From Bradyrhizobium sp. BRP22 (GTDB lineage: Bacteria > Pseudomonadota > Alphaproteobacteria > Rhizobiales > Xanthobacteraceae): 64,000 bases of DNA. The notes under the pieces are model-generated. The model did no database searches. It had not been told where the DNA came from and saw only the letters and a list, made by a program, of their open reading frames with translations. Every line of letters begins with the position of its first letter. The first letter of the stretch is position 1. Position numbers and translations under genes: made by a program. This document shows, one piece after another, positions 19,883 to 28,085 of the stretch. Location: NCBI RefSeq assembly GCF_020194175.1, contig NZ_JADYVX010000001.1, forward strand, positions 310,001 through 374,000. The letters are read 5' to 3'.

Positions 19883-21162
19883 TGACGGATCGACGCCCTC
19901 TCCTGCGCGCAATCTTCGATGCGGCGGTAGCTGCCGCCCATCCGGATGTCGTGCTGGCGCCGCATTTGCGTCCGGTGCCGAAGGGGAGGGTGATCGTGCT
20001 TGCCGCGGGCAAGGGCGCCGCCGCCATGGCGGCGGCAGCCGAGCGACACTATCTCGACGCGCTCGAGCTCGATCCGGCGCTTTTGACGGGGATTGCAACC
20101 ACCCGCCACGGACATGGCGTGCCGACCCGCCGGATCAGGGTGGTCGAGGCCGGCCATCCCGTGCCCGACGAGGCCGGGCTGAAGGCCGCCGATGACACGC
20201 TGCGGCTGGCAGCCAGCGCGACTGCGGATGATCTCTTGCTGGTGCTGCTCTCCGGCGGCGGCTCGGCCAACTGGATCGCGCCGGTGGACGGCGCCGGTTT
20301 TGCGCAGAAGCAGCAGGTGAACCGGGCGCTGCTCCGCTCGGGCGCGCCGATCGGCGAAGTGAACACCGTGCGGAAACATCTGTCGCGGATCAAGGGCGGC
20401 CGCCTGGCGCGGGCAGGCCAGCGCGCCGAGATCGTGACGCTGGCGATTTCCGACGTGCCGCATGACGATCCCTCCGCCATCGCGTCCGGTCCCACGGTCG
20501 CAGATCCGACCACGCTTGCGGATGCGCGCGCCATCGTCGCCAAATACAATCTTGCCGTCGACGATGCCGTTCGCCGTGCGCTCGACGATTCCAATAACGA
20601 AAGTTGCAAGCCGGGCGACCCTGCTTTTGCGCGCGCGACGTTCGAGTTGATCGCGAAGCCGAAGGCCTCGATCGAGGCCGCCATCAAGATCGCGCGCGAG
20701 GCGGGTTATGCAACCATCGATCTTGGCGCCGATCTCGAAGGCGAAGCGCGCGAGGTCGCCGCCGCGCACGCCGAGCTCGCGCTACAGGCCCGCGGCGAGG
20801 GCAGGCGCGTCGCGATCCTGTCCGGCGGCGAACTGACCGTGACCGTGCGCGGCAATGGCCGCGGTGGGCCCAACCAGGAATATGCGCTGGCGCTCGCCGA
20901 CCTGCTCAAGGGCATGACCGACATCTCGGCGCTGGCGGCGGACACCGATGGCGCCGACGGCGGCGCGGGCAGCGCCAGCGACCCGGCCGGCGCCGTCATC
21001 GACCACACGACGTTCGTGAAGATGGCATCGCAGGGCCTCGATCCGAGGGCCTATCTCGAGAACAACGACGCCAGCGGCTTCTTCGCTCAAACCGGCGACC
21101 TGCTCCAGACCGGCCCGACGCTCACCAACGTCAACGACGTCCGCGTCATCCTGGTGGACTGA
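19882..21162 (+). CDS. Glycerate 2-kinase, MOFRL family (GckA/TtuD type)
   Basis: A 426-residue protein of the DUF4147-MOFRL family, which phosphorylates D-glycerate to 2-phosphoglycerate; older annotations call it hydroxypyruvate reductase. Visible landmarks are VIVLAAGKGAAAMAAAAERH, the Gly-rich LLVLLSGGGSANW, VNTVRKHLSRIKGG, LAISDVPHDDPSAIASGPT, and the C-terminal MOFRL segment with GRGGPNQEYALALA and ALAADTDGADGG. The ATG shares its A with the TGA of the fourth binding protein, so translation is coupled. A separate physiological role (photorespiratory, tartrate or serine-cycle carbon) is possible. Confidence 0.9.
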   Translation: MTDRRPLLRAIFDAAVAAAHPDVVLAPHLRPVPKGRVIVLAAGKGAAAMAAAAERHYLDALELDPALLTGIATTRHGHGVPTRRIRVVEAGHPVPDEAGLKAADDTLRLAASATADDLLLVLLSGGGSANWIAPVDGAGFAQKQQVNRALLRSGAPIGEVNTVRKHLSRIKGGRLARAGQRAEIVTLAISDVPHDDPSAIASGPTVADPTTLADARAIVAKYNLAVDDAVRRALDDSNNESCKPGDPAFARATFELIAKPKASIEAAIKIAREAGYATIDLGADLEGEAREVAAAHAELALQARGEGRRVAILSGGELTVTVRGNGRGGPNQEYALALADLLKGMTDISALAADTDGADGGAGSASDPAGAVIDHTTFVKMASQGLDPRAYLENNDASGFFAQTGDLLQTGPTLTNVNDVRVILVD

Positions 21163-21238
21163 CGCCAGGATCTCTTTGTCGTTCCGGGCTCATCGCTGCG
21201 CTTGCAATGATGTTGAGAGTGCGGCGCATTCCAACCTA

Positions 21239-21350
21239 TCCCCTCACGCTGAGGAGGTCGCGTTGCGACCGTCTCGAAGTGCGAGGCCACAGGAGGGCCT
21301 CATCTTCGAGACGCGGCGAAGACTCCGCTCCTCGGGATGAGGGCCATCCT
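21239..21350. repeat. Palindromic intergenic repeat, family E
   Basis: CCCTCACGCTGAGGAGG and CCTCGGGATGAGGGCC bound nested copies of GTCTCGAAG and CTTCGAGAC. A related copy is at 48526-48576. It separates convergent glycerate kinase and MarR genes and has no coding signal. Confidence 0.65.
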
Positions 21351-21364
21351 ACGCAGCTCGCCTC

Positions 21365-21883
21365 TCAAAACTCGTGCGCGATCTTTGCCAGCATATCGAG
21401 CAGCGCCGCATGGTTCTCGGGCCCCAGCAGTTCGATCAGCCGCGCCTCGTGCTTGTTGGCGACGAGCTTCTTGGCGCGCGTCAGCACGGCGCGGCCCTTG
21501 TCGGTCAGGACGAGGATGTGCGAGCGGCGGTCGCTTGCGGAGCGCATGCGCGCGCAGAGTTCGCGGCTCTCGAGCCCATCGAGCATCGCCACGAAATTCG
21601 GCCGGAGGATGCCGAGCGTGTTCGCGATCTCGGTCTGGTTGCGGCCGGGATTCTGGTCGAGCAGCAGAAGCACCGAGAATTGCGCCGGCGTGAGTTGCAA
21701 GGGCGCGACGCAGCGCAGAAAATCCTCGAATACCCTGAGCTGCGCGCGCTTCAGCGAATAGCCCAATAGACCGGACAGCTCTCCGAGGTGGAGCAGGCTG
21801 TCGTCGCTCGAAGCGTCAAAATCCTGCTTGGCGACGGCCCGGGAAACCTTGAGGGGATCGGCGGCGGTCTTGGAAACAGTCAT
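21365..21883 (-). CDS. MarR-family transcriptional regulator (CouR-like by context)
   Basis: A 172-residue winged-helix regulator. The MarR core is visible: LTPAQFSVLLLLDQNPGRNQ (helices before the HTH), TEIANTLGILRPNFVAMLDG (recognition helix) and the wing LCARMRSASDRRSHILVLTD. It is divergent from an importer operon and near a minus-strand operon with a feruloyl-CoA-synthase-like ligase. In R. palustris the MarR protein CouR represses such genes and is released by p-coumaroyl-CoA. I infer a similar role; orthology is untested. Confidence 0.9.
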   Translation of the reverse strand: MTVSKTAADPLKVSRAVAKQDFDASSDDSLLHLGELSGLLGYSLKRAQLRVFEDFLRCVAPLQLTPAQFSVLLLLDQNPGRNQTEIANTLGILRPNFVAMLDGLESRELCARMRSASDRRSHILVLTDKGRAVLTRAKKLVANKHEARLIELLGPENHAALLDMLAKIAHEF

Positions 21884-21943
21884 CGCTCGAGGCTCGCAAT
21901 CCCGATGAGATAAGGTCTGGTCGAAAGTCGGGCTCTTGAGATT

Positions 21944-21970
21944 ATATGCGATAATTGTTATTCGCTATAT
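21944..21970. promoter_or_regulatory. Near-palindromic AT-rich site, candidate MarR operator
   Basis: ATATGCGATAA and TTATTCGCTATAT flank TTG, giving a 27-base imperfect inverted repeat in an AT-rich patch 61 bases upstream of the MarR gene and about 90 bases before the divergent permease. Autoregulated MarR proteins usually bind such sites. Confidence 0.5.
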
Positions 21971-22060
21971 CAAATACCGGCTGGTTTCAACAGCCGATAG
22001 CGGGCGATCGGGCCACGTGGCGTGGCGACCGGCCGGCCGCGTGAGGGGGAGCGCTCGGCC

Positions 22061-23101
22061 TTGAACACGACGATCTTGCTGTTTCTGCTGCAGGACGGCA
22101 TCACCAATGGCGCGATTTACGCCTTGCTTGGGCTGGCCCTGGTCCTGGTGTTCGCGGTCACGCGCGTGATCCTGATTCCGCAGGGCGAGTTCGTCACCTA
22201 TGGCGCATTGAGCTACGCCATGCTGGCGACCGGCCAGGTGCCCGGCACCGCGAAGCTCGCGGTCGCGATGGGCCTGGTGGCGTTCGGCCTCGACCTGTTC
22301 TCTGCGCGGAAGTCGCTGCATTCACGCCTGGTGGCGCGCGCCGTCGCGGTCGACATCGTCTTCCCGCTCGCGGTCTGCCTGTTGACCTACGCGCTTGCCG
22401 GGCCGAAGACACCGATCGCCGTCAACATCGCGCTTGCGCTTCTGATCGTGGCGGCGATCGGACTGTTCCTCTACCGCATCGCGTTCCAGCCGATCGCACA
22501 TACGTCGGTGCTGGTCCTGCTGATCGCTTCCGTCGGCTGCCATCTCGCGCTGCAGGGCCTGGGTCTCGTCTTCTTCGGCGCCGAAGGCCTGCGTGGCCCG
22601 GCGCTCTCCAGCGTCGCGCTGACCGCGGGGTCGCTCCGTTTCACCGGCCAGAGCCTCGCGGTCTACGGTCTCGCCATCGCCTTCATCGTCGCGCTCTGGC
22701 TGTTCTTCGGCTATTCGCTGACGGGCAAGGCGCTGCGCGCCACCGCCGTCAACCGCCTCGGCGCTCGTCTCGTCGGCATCCGCACCACACTGTCGGGCCA
22801 GATCGCATTCCTCCTTGCCTCGCTGATCGGCGCGATCTCGGGAATCCTGATCGTGCCGATCACGACGCTCTATTACGACACCGGGTTCCTGATCGGGCTG
22901 AAAGGTTTCATCGCGGCGATCATCGGCGGCCTCGTCAGCTATCCGCTCACGGCTGTCGCAGCCATTCTCGTCGGCGTCGTCGAGGCGTTCTCCTCGTTCT
23001 ATGCCAGCAACTTCAAGGAAGTCATCGTCTTCACGCTGATCCTGCCCGTCCTGGTGCTGCGCTCGCTCGCAGCTCCGGCGGTGGAAGAAGAGAAGGATTG
23101 A
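22061..23101 (+). CDS. ABC importer permease, LivH type (second cluster)
   Basis: A 346-residue inner-membrane permease with about nine hydrophobic segments; LLFLLQDGITNGAIYALLG is the LivH opening. The preferred start is TTG at 22061, with GAGGGGGA ten bases upstream; a GTG at 22022 would add 13 residues. The middle carries an insertion relative to the first LivH (FGLDLFSARKSLHSRLVARA). It overlaps or abuts the following fusion gene. Confidence 0.88.
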   Translation: MNTTILLFLLQDGITNGAIYALLGLALVLVFAVTRVILIPQGEFVTYGALSYAMLATGQVPGTAKLAVAMGLVAFGLDLFSARKSLHSRLVARAVAVDIVFPLAVCLLTYALAGPKTPIAVNIALALLIVAAIGLFLYRIAFQPIAHTSVLVLLIASVGCHLALQGLGLVFFGAEGLRGPALSSVALTAGSLRFTGQSLAVYGLAIAFIVALWLFFGYSLTGKALRATAVNRLGARLVGIRTTLSGQIAFLLASLIGAISGILIVPITTLYYDTGFLIGLKGFIAAIIGGLVSYPLTAVAAILVGVVEAFSSFYASNFKEVIVFTLILPVLVLRSLAAPAVEEEKD

Positions 23102-23106
23102 GCGCG

Positions 23107-24876
23107 ATGACGCAGCGATTGCCTCTCATCGTCTTCGCCCTCGTGATGGCGCTGATCCCGCTGGTGCCGGGCATCCCGCCATTCTGGATCGTGCTGCTCG
23201 ACAATATCGGCCTTGCTGCGCTGGTGGCGATGGGGTTGGTGCTGCTCACCGGCGTCGGCGGCCTCACCTCGTTCGGGCAGGCGGCGTTCTGCGGCTTCGG
23301 CGCCTACACCACGGCGGTGCTGACCACCGCCTATGGCGTCTCGCCATGGCTGACGCTGCCGCTCTCGCTGCTGGTCAGTGGCATCGCCGCGGTGCTGCTC
23401 GGCATCGTCACGGTGCGGCTGTCCGGCCACTATCTGCCGCTCGGCACCATCGCCTGGGGCATCGGCCTGTTCTATCTCTTCAGCAAGCTCGAATTCCTCG
23501 GCCGCAATGACGGCATCTCCGGCATTCCGCCCCTTGCGATCGGCTCCTACAAGATGCTGAGCCCTGGCGCGATCTACTGCGCGATCTGGATTGCGGTCTT
23601 GATATCCGCCCTGCTGACGATGAACCTGCTCGATTCCCGTACCGGCCGCGCCATCCGTGCGCTGCGCCGCGGCCATATTGCGGCTGAGGCGTTTGGCGTG
23701 CACACGCCGCGCGCCAAACTCCTGGTGTTTATCTACGCCGCGGTGCTGGCGGGGCTGTCGGGCTGGCTCTATGCCCATTTCCAGCGAGCGGCGAATCCGA
23801 CGCCATTCGGTCCGCAGGCCGGCATCGAATATCTCTTCATCGCCGTCGTCGGCGGTGCCGGCTATGTCTGGGGCGCGGTGCTCGGCGCCGGCATCGTCGT
23901 GATCCTGAAGGAAGTGCTGCAGAGCTATCTGCCTTACATCTTCGGCGGCCAGAGCCAGCTCGAGACCATCGTGTTCGGCATCCTCCTGGTGATGCTGCTG
24001 CAGCTCGCGCCATCCGGCGTCTGGCCATGGCTGATGGCGTGGCTGCCGTTGAAGGCGGCCCGCAAGAGGCCGGACACTTCGCTGACGCTGCCGGCCCGCG
24101 AGCGCGCACCGACGACATCTGCTGCGCTCCTGCAGCTCGACAGGGCGCGCAAGCAGTTCGGCGGCGTCACTGCGGTCAACGACGTTAGCTTCGACGTCAA
24201 GGCCCGCGAGATCGTAGCGTTGATAGGCCCGAACGGCGCCGGCAAAAGCACCACCTTCAACCTGATCACGGGCGTGCTGACCGCAACCGGCGGCAAGATT
24301 GCCGTGCTCGGCAAGGACGTCGAGGACGCGCCGCCGCAGGAGGTGGTGAAGCTCGGCGTCGCCCGCACCTTCCAGCACGTCAAGCTGGTGCCCGATATGA
24401 CCGTGCTGGAGAATGTCGCGATCGGCGCGCATCTGCGAGGACATTCCGGCGCGGTTGCGAGCATGTTCCGGCTCGATCGCGCCGATGAGGCGAAGCTGCT
24501 TGCGGAAGCGGCACGGCAGATCGAGCGTGTCGGGCTCACCGACCAGATCGACCAGCTCGCGGGCTCGCTCTCGCTCGGCCAGCAGCGCATCGTCGAGATC
24601 GCCCGGGCGCTCTGCGTCGACCCGATGCTGCTCCTGCTCGACGAGCCTGCCGCCGGGCTGCGGCATATGGAGAAGCAGCGGCTCGCGGCGCTGCTGCGGC
24701 AATTGCGCGACGGCGGCATGTCGGTGCTGCTGGTCGAGCACGACATGGGCTTTGTCATGGACCTCGCTGACCGCATCGTCGTGCTCGATTTCGGCACCAA
24801 GATTGCGGAAGGTACGCCCGACGCGATCAAGAAGAACCCCGAGGTCATCAAGGCCTATCTCGGAGCGGCGGCATGA
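23107..24876 (+). CDS. Fused LivM-type permease and LivG-type ATPase
   Basis: A 589-residue fusion. Residues about 1-320 are a LivM permease ([39 protein letters not shown]), and residues about 340-589 are an ABC ATPase with Walker [10 protein letters not shown], signature [15 protein letters not shown], Walker [11 protein letters not shown] and switch region [10 protein letters not shown]. Fusion gives a four-component importer (binding protein, permease, permease-ATPase, ATPase), the same component count as the R. palustris CouPSTU system. The start is the ATG at 23107; a TTG at 23098 is possible. No frameshift or stop separates the domains. Confidence 0.92.
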   Translation: MTQRLPLIVFALVMALIPLVPGIPPFWIVLLDNIGLAALVAMGLVLLTGVGGLTSFGQAAFCGFGAYTTAVLTTAYGVSPWLTLPLSLLVSGIAAVLLGIVTVRLSGHYLPLGTIAWGIGLFYLFSKLEFLGRNDGISGIPPLAIGSYKMLSPGAIYCAIWIAVLISALLTMNLLDSRTGRAIRALRRGHIAAEAFGVHTPRAKLLVFIYAAVLAGLSGWLYAHFQRAANPTPFGPQAGIEYLFIAVVGGAGYVWGAVLGAGIVVILKEVLQSYLPYIFGGQSQLETIVFGILLVMLLQLAPSGVWPWLMAWLPLKAARKRPDTSLTLPARERAPTTSAALLQLDRARKQFGGVTAVNDVSFDVKAREIVALIGPNGAGKSTTFNLITGVLTATGGKIAVLGKDVEDAPPQEVVKLGVARTFQHVKLVPDMTVLENVAIGAHLRGHSGAVASMFRLDRADEAKLLAEAARQIERVGLTDQIDQLAGSLSLGQQRIVEIARALCVDPMLLLLDEPAAGLRHMEKQRLAALLRQLRDGGMSVLLVEHDMGFVMDLADRIVVLDFGTKIAEGTPDAIKKNPEVIKAYLGAAA

Positions 24877-25604
24877 GCGCATTGCTATCGGTCGCCGAGG
24901 TGCATATCGCCTACGGCAAGGTCGAGGCGGTCCGCGGCGTCTCGCTGGAGGTTGGTACGAACGAGATCGTCACCATCATCGGCGCCAACGGGGCCGGCAA
25001 GACCACGTTGCTCAACGCCGTCATGGGCATCCTGCCGCTGCAGGGCCGCACCGTGTTCGCGAGTGAGGACATGGCCACGCTCGATATCGAGGACCGCGTC
25101 GCGGCGGGCCTGAGCCTCGTGCCGGAGCACCGCGAATTGTTCGCGACCATGAATGTCGAGGACAATCTGCAGCTCGGCGCGTTTCGGATTCCGAAGGCGA
25201 CCGCGGCAAATTCCTTCGAGCGCGTCTACAGCCTGTTTCCGCGCCTGAAGGAGCGGCGCAAACAGCTCGCCGGCACGCTGTCCGGCGGCGAGCAGCAAAT
25301 GCTGGCGATGGGGCGGGCGCTGATGGGGGCGCCGAAACTGCTGATGCTGGACGAGCCGAGCCTCGGGCTGGCGCCAATCATCGTCGCCGACATCTTTCGC
25401 ACCATCGGCGAGCTGCGCGCGGCCGGCGTGTCGGTGCTGCTGGTCGAGCAGAACGCCCAGGCTGCGCTGCAGATCGCCGACCGCGCCTATGTGATGGAGC
25501 TCGGCGAATTCGTACTCAGCGGAGCCGCCAGGGACATCGCCAGCAACCAGCGCGTCGCGGCGAGCTATCTCGGCTTCCAGCATGAAGGCGGGAGCGCGGT
25601 TTGA
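24873..25604 (+). CDS. ABC importer ATP-binding protein, LivF type (second cluster)
   Basis: A 243-residue ATPase, [20 protein letters not shown]. Walker A is GANGAGKTT, signature LSGGEQQMLAMGRAL, Walker B LLMLDEPSLG. Its ATG overlaps the fusion-protein stop by four bases. It is convergent with the cognate binding protein, only 22 bases away. Confidence 0.93.
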   Translation: MSALLSVAEVHIAYGKVEAVRGVSLEVGTNEIVTIIGANGAGKTTLLNAVMGILPLQGRTVFASEDMATLDIEDRVAAGLSLVPEHRELFATMNVEDNLQLGAFRIPKATAANSFERVYSLFPRLKERRKQLAGTLSGGEQQMLAMGRALMGAPKLLMLDEPSLGLAPIIVADIFRTIGELRAAGVSVLLVEQNAQAALQIADRAYVMELGEFVLSGAARDIASNQRVAASYLGFQHEGGSAV

Positions 25605-25617
25605 CCCGCGCTCCCGC
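25588..25617. terminator. Bidirectional hairpin between convergent genes
   Basis: GCGGGAGCGCGG and CCGCGCTCCCGC form a 12-bp stem around a TTTGAC loop. The loop bases include the TGA stop of livF. There is no T tract, so it may rely on stem strength alone. Confidence 0.5.
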
Positions 25618-25626
25618 CGGGTCTCG

Positions 25627-26778
25627 TCACATCGCCGGAACGTATTTCCCGTCCTTCACCGTGAGCAGGATTCGCGAACGGTCGTCGAGGCCGTAACGGT
25701 CCTTTTCAGTCCAGTTGTAGACGCCCTGCGTGGCGACGATTTCCTTCTCGCTGATCAGCGCCTGGCGGATACCTTCGCGGAATTCCGCGGTACCCGGCTT
25801 GCCGGCCTTCAGCGCCACCGGAATGACGCGCTTCAACACTTCGAAGGCGTCATAGGAGTGGCCGGCAAACTGGCTGCGGCTGTTGGCGCCATATTTGGCC
25901 TCGTAGGCGGTGTTGAGCGCCAGCCCCGGCTTCTTGGTCAGCGCGCTGTCCGGCTGGCTCTCCGGCGACATCACCGGGCCCGATGCCATGATGACGCCCT
26001 CGGCCGCGGCGCCGGCGATGCGGATGAAATCCATGCTGGCGGCGCCGTGGGTCTGGTAGATCAGGCCCTTGTAGCCGCGCTCGCGCAAGGTGGTCTGCGG
26101 CAGCGCCGCCGCCGTGCCGGAGGCGCCGACCAGGATCGCATCCGGATTGGCCGCGACGAGCTTCAGCACCTGGCCTGCGACCGAGGTATCGGGCCGCGCA
26201 AAGCGCTCTTCGTCGATCATGGTCAGGCCCATCGGCACCGCCTGGGCCTTGAAATCGTTGACCCAGAGATCGCCGTAGGAATCGGAATAGCCGATATAGC
26301 CGACGGTCTTGATGCCGTGCGCCTTCATGTGCTCGTACAGGACCTTGCCCATGATCGGGATCGACTGCGGCATGTCGACCGACCATTTCGCGCGCGCCTC
26401 GTTGATCGGAAACGGCGCCAGTCCGAAATGCGGAATGCCGGCCTCGTTGGCGACCGTGGAGACCGCGATCGACGGCGGGGTAGTGGAGGAGCCCATGATG
26501 ATGTCGGCCTTCGATTCCGTGACGAAGCGCCGGGCATTGGTGGTGGCCGCGGTCGGATCGCCGCCATCATCCAGCACGATCACCTTCAGCGGCACGCCGC
26601 CGATTTCCTTCGGCACGAAATCGAGCGAATTGCGTTCGGGGATGCCGAGCGCCGCGGCAGGGCCGGTGGTCGAGATCGAGATGCCGATGACGATCTCGTT
26701 ACTCTGCGCCAGGGCCGGCGAGCCCGGCAGTGCCAGCGCCGCAGCCAGCACGGCAGCGGCGAGATAAGCCTTCCTCAT
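25627..26778 (-). CDS. ABC importer substrate-binding protein (aromatic acid type by context)
   Basis: A 383-residue type I solute-binding protein. Residues 1-25 form a Sec signal peptide (AALALPGSPALAQ). The mature part begins SNEIVIGISISTTGPAAALG, and VGYIGYSDSYGDLWVNDFKA matches the family hinge. GGGAGG is well placed upstream of the ATG at 26778. It is the only binding protein next to the second importer and lies downstream of a hydroxycinnamate-type CoA-ligase operon, which suggests an aromatic acid ligand such as p-coumarate (compare CouP). Binding specificity cannot be read from sequence. Confidence 0.92.
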   Translation of the reverse strand: MRKAYLAAAVLAAALALPGSPALAQSNEIVIGISISTTGPAAALGIPERNSLDFVPKEIGGVPLKVIVLDDGGDPTAATTNARRFVTESKADIIMGSSTTPPSIAVSTVANEAGIPHFGLAPFPINEARAKWSVDMPQSIPIMGKVLYEHMKAHGIKTVGYIGYSDSYGDLWVNDFKAQAVPMGLTMIDEERFARPDTSVAGQVLKLVAANPDAILVGASGTAAALPQTTLRERGYKGLIYQTHGAASMDFIRIAGAAAEGVIMASGPVMSPESQPDSALTKKPGLALNTAYEAKYGANSRSQFAGHSYDAFEVLKRVIPVALKAGKPGTAEFREGIRQALISEKEIVATQGVYNWTEKDRYGLDDRSRILLTVKDGKYVPAM

Positions 26779-26871
26779 TCATTCCTCCCTTGAAATTATT
26801 CTTGGCGGTGTAAGCAACATCGCGGGCCGATCCAGCCCCTTCTTTAGATCAATATGGCGGCGGCCCTCAAA

Positions 26872-27291
26872 TCAGTCCTTCATGAAGCGGTCGATGATCT
26901 CCTGCGGAAACGGCGCCGATTTCAATTTTGAGGGGTCGTTCGGATCACGGCCGACGAGGACGCGGGTCTCGAAAGCTTCGATCGCCAGCGCCTCGCCCTT
27001 GAACACCTTGTGTGTCACTTCGAAACTGGAACGCTTGATGCTTTCCACCCTCGTTTCAATTGTAATCCAGTCGCCATGGGTCGACGGGATGTAGAACTTC
27101 GCCCGCGTGTCGACCATGGGAATGCCGACGAGCCCGTAGATGCGGACGAGGTCCTGTTTCGAGAAACCGGCCGCTTCGAACATGATCGAGGTTGAATCGT
27201 CGAACATCGCGAAATAGCGCGGATAGTAGACGATGTTGGCGGGGTCGCAATCGCCCCACTGGATCTGCACATCGCGGCGGTGCACGAACAT
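26872..27291 (-). CDS. Acyl-CoA thioesterase, 4-hydroxybenzoyl-CoA thioesterase family
   Basis: A 139-residue single hot-dog-fold protein. QWGDCDPANIVYYPRYF contains the family catalytic Asp (Asp16) in the same context as Pseudomonas 4-hydroxybenzoyl-CoA thioesterase. It hydrolyses an acyl- or aroyl-CoA to the free acid. It is 13 bases downstream of the SDR gene in an apparent operon with a CoA ligase and a crotonase, so it may release an aromatic acid such as 4-hydroxybenzoate or prevent CoA sequestration. Confidence 0.92.
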   Translation of the reverse strand: MFVHRRDVQIQWGDCDPANIVYYPRYFAMFDDSTSIMFEAAGFSKQDLVRIYGLVGIPMVDTRAKFYIPSTHGDWITIETRVESIKRSSFEVTHKVFKGEALAIEAFETRVLVGRDPNDPSKLKSAPFPQEIIDRFMKD

Positions 27292-27304
27292 GAATCAATC
27301 AACC

Positions 27305-28066
27305 TCAGCGCGGCGCCATGCGGAGCGCGGCATCGAGCCGCACCACCTCGCCGTTGAGGTAGGGGTTATCGATCATGTGCAGTGCGAGTGAAGCGAACTC
27401 GTCAGCGTCGCCGAGCCGGTGCGGGAACGGGATCGAGGCGGCGAGCGAGTCCTGGGCTTCCTGCGGCAGACCCGCGAGCAGTGGGGTCAGGAACAGGCCG
27501 GGCGCGATCGCCAGCACACGGATGCCGAACTGCGCGAGCTCGCGCGCGATCGGCAGCGTCATGCCGACGATGCCGCCCTTGGAAGCCGAATAGGCGGCCT
27601 GGCCGATCTGGCCGTCATAGGCGGCAATGGATGCGGTCGAGATCACGACACCGCGCTCGCCGGTCGACAGCGGTTCGAGCTTCGTCATCGCCGCGGTCGC
27701 CAGCCGCAGCATGTTGAAGGAGCCGAGCAGGTTGACCTTGATCACCTTGTCGAAATCGCCAAGCGGCATCGGACCGTCGCGCCCGATCACGCGTTTTGCC
27801 ACGCCGATGCCGGCACAATTGACCAGGATGCGTGCCGGGCCGTGTGCTTTCGCGGCCTGCGCGACCGCGGCTTCGGCGGAGGCGGCATCCGACACGTCGC
27901 AGATCGCGGCAACGCCGCCAATCTCGGCCGCGACGCTTTCGGCAAGCTTTGCGTTGACGTCGCACACCGCAACCTTGGCGCCCTGCGCGGCGAGCCGGCG
28001 CGCGGTGGCGGCGCCCAGTCCCGATGCGCCGCCGGTGACGATAGCGGCCTGATCCTTCAACTGCAT
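27305..28066 (-). CDS. SDR, 3-hydroxyacyl-CoA dehydrogenase type
   Basis: A 253-residue SDR similar in layout to type II (HSD10-like) 3-hydroxyacyl-CoA dehydrogenases. The cofactor loop is TGGASGLG (residues 11-18), with NCAG, catalytic STASIAAYDG and YSASKGG, and the C terminus NGEVVRLDAALRMAPR. AAGGAG lies seven bases before the ATG. Its presence beside the crotonase and ligase suggests that the side chain is shortened by beta-oxidation (alcohol to ketone) instead of by retro-aldol cleavage. Confidence 0.9.
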   Translation of the reverse strand: MQLKDQAAIVTGGASGLGAATARRLAAQGAKVAVCDVNAKLAESVAAEIGGVAAICDVSDAASAEAAVAQAAKAHGPARILVNCAGIGVAKRVIGRDGPMPLGDFDKVIKVNLLGSFNMLRLATAAMTKLEPLSTGERGVVISTASIAAYDGQIGQAAYSASKGGIVGMTLPIARELAQFGIRVLAIAPGLFLTPLLAGLPQEAQDSLAASIPFPHRLGDADEFASLALHMIDNPYLNGEVVRLDAALRMAPR

Positions 28067-28085
28067 GGTCCACTCCTTCGACAGT

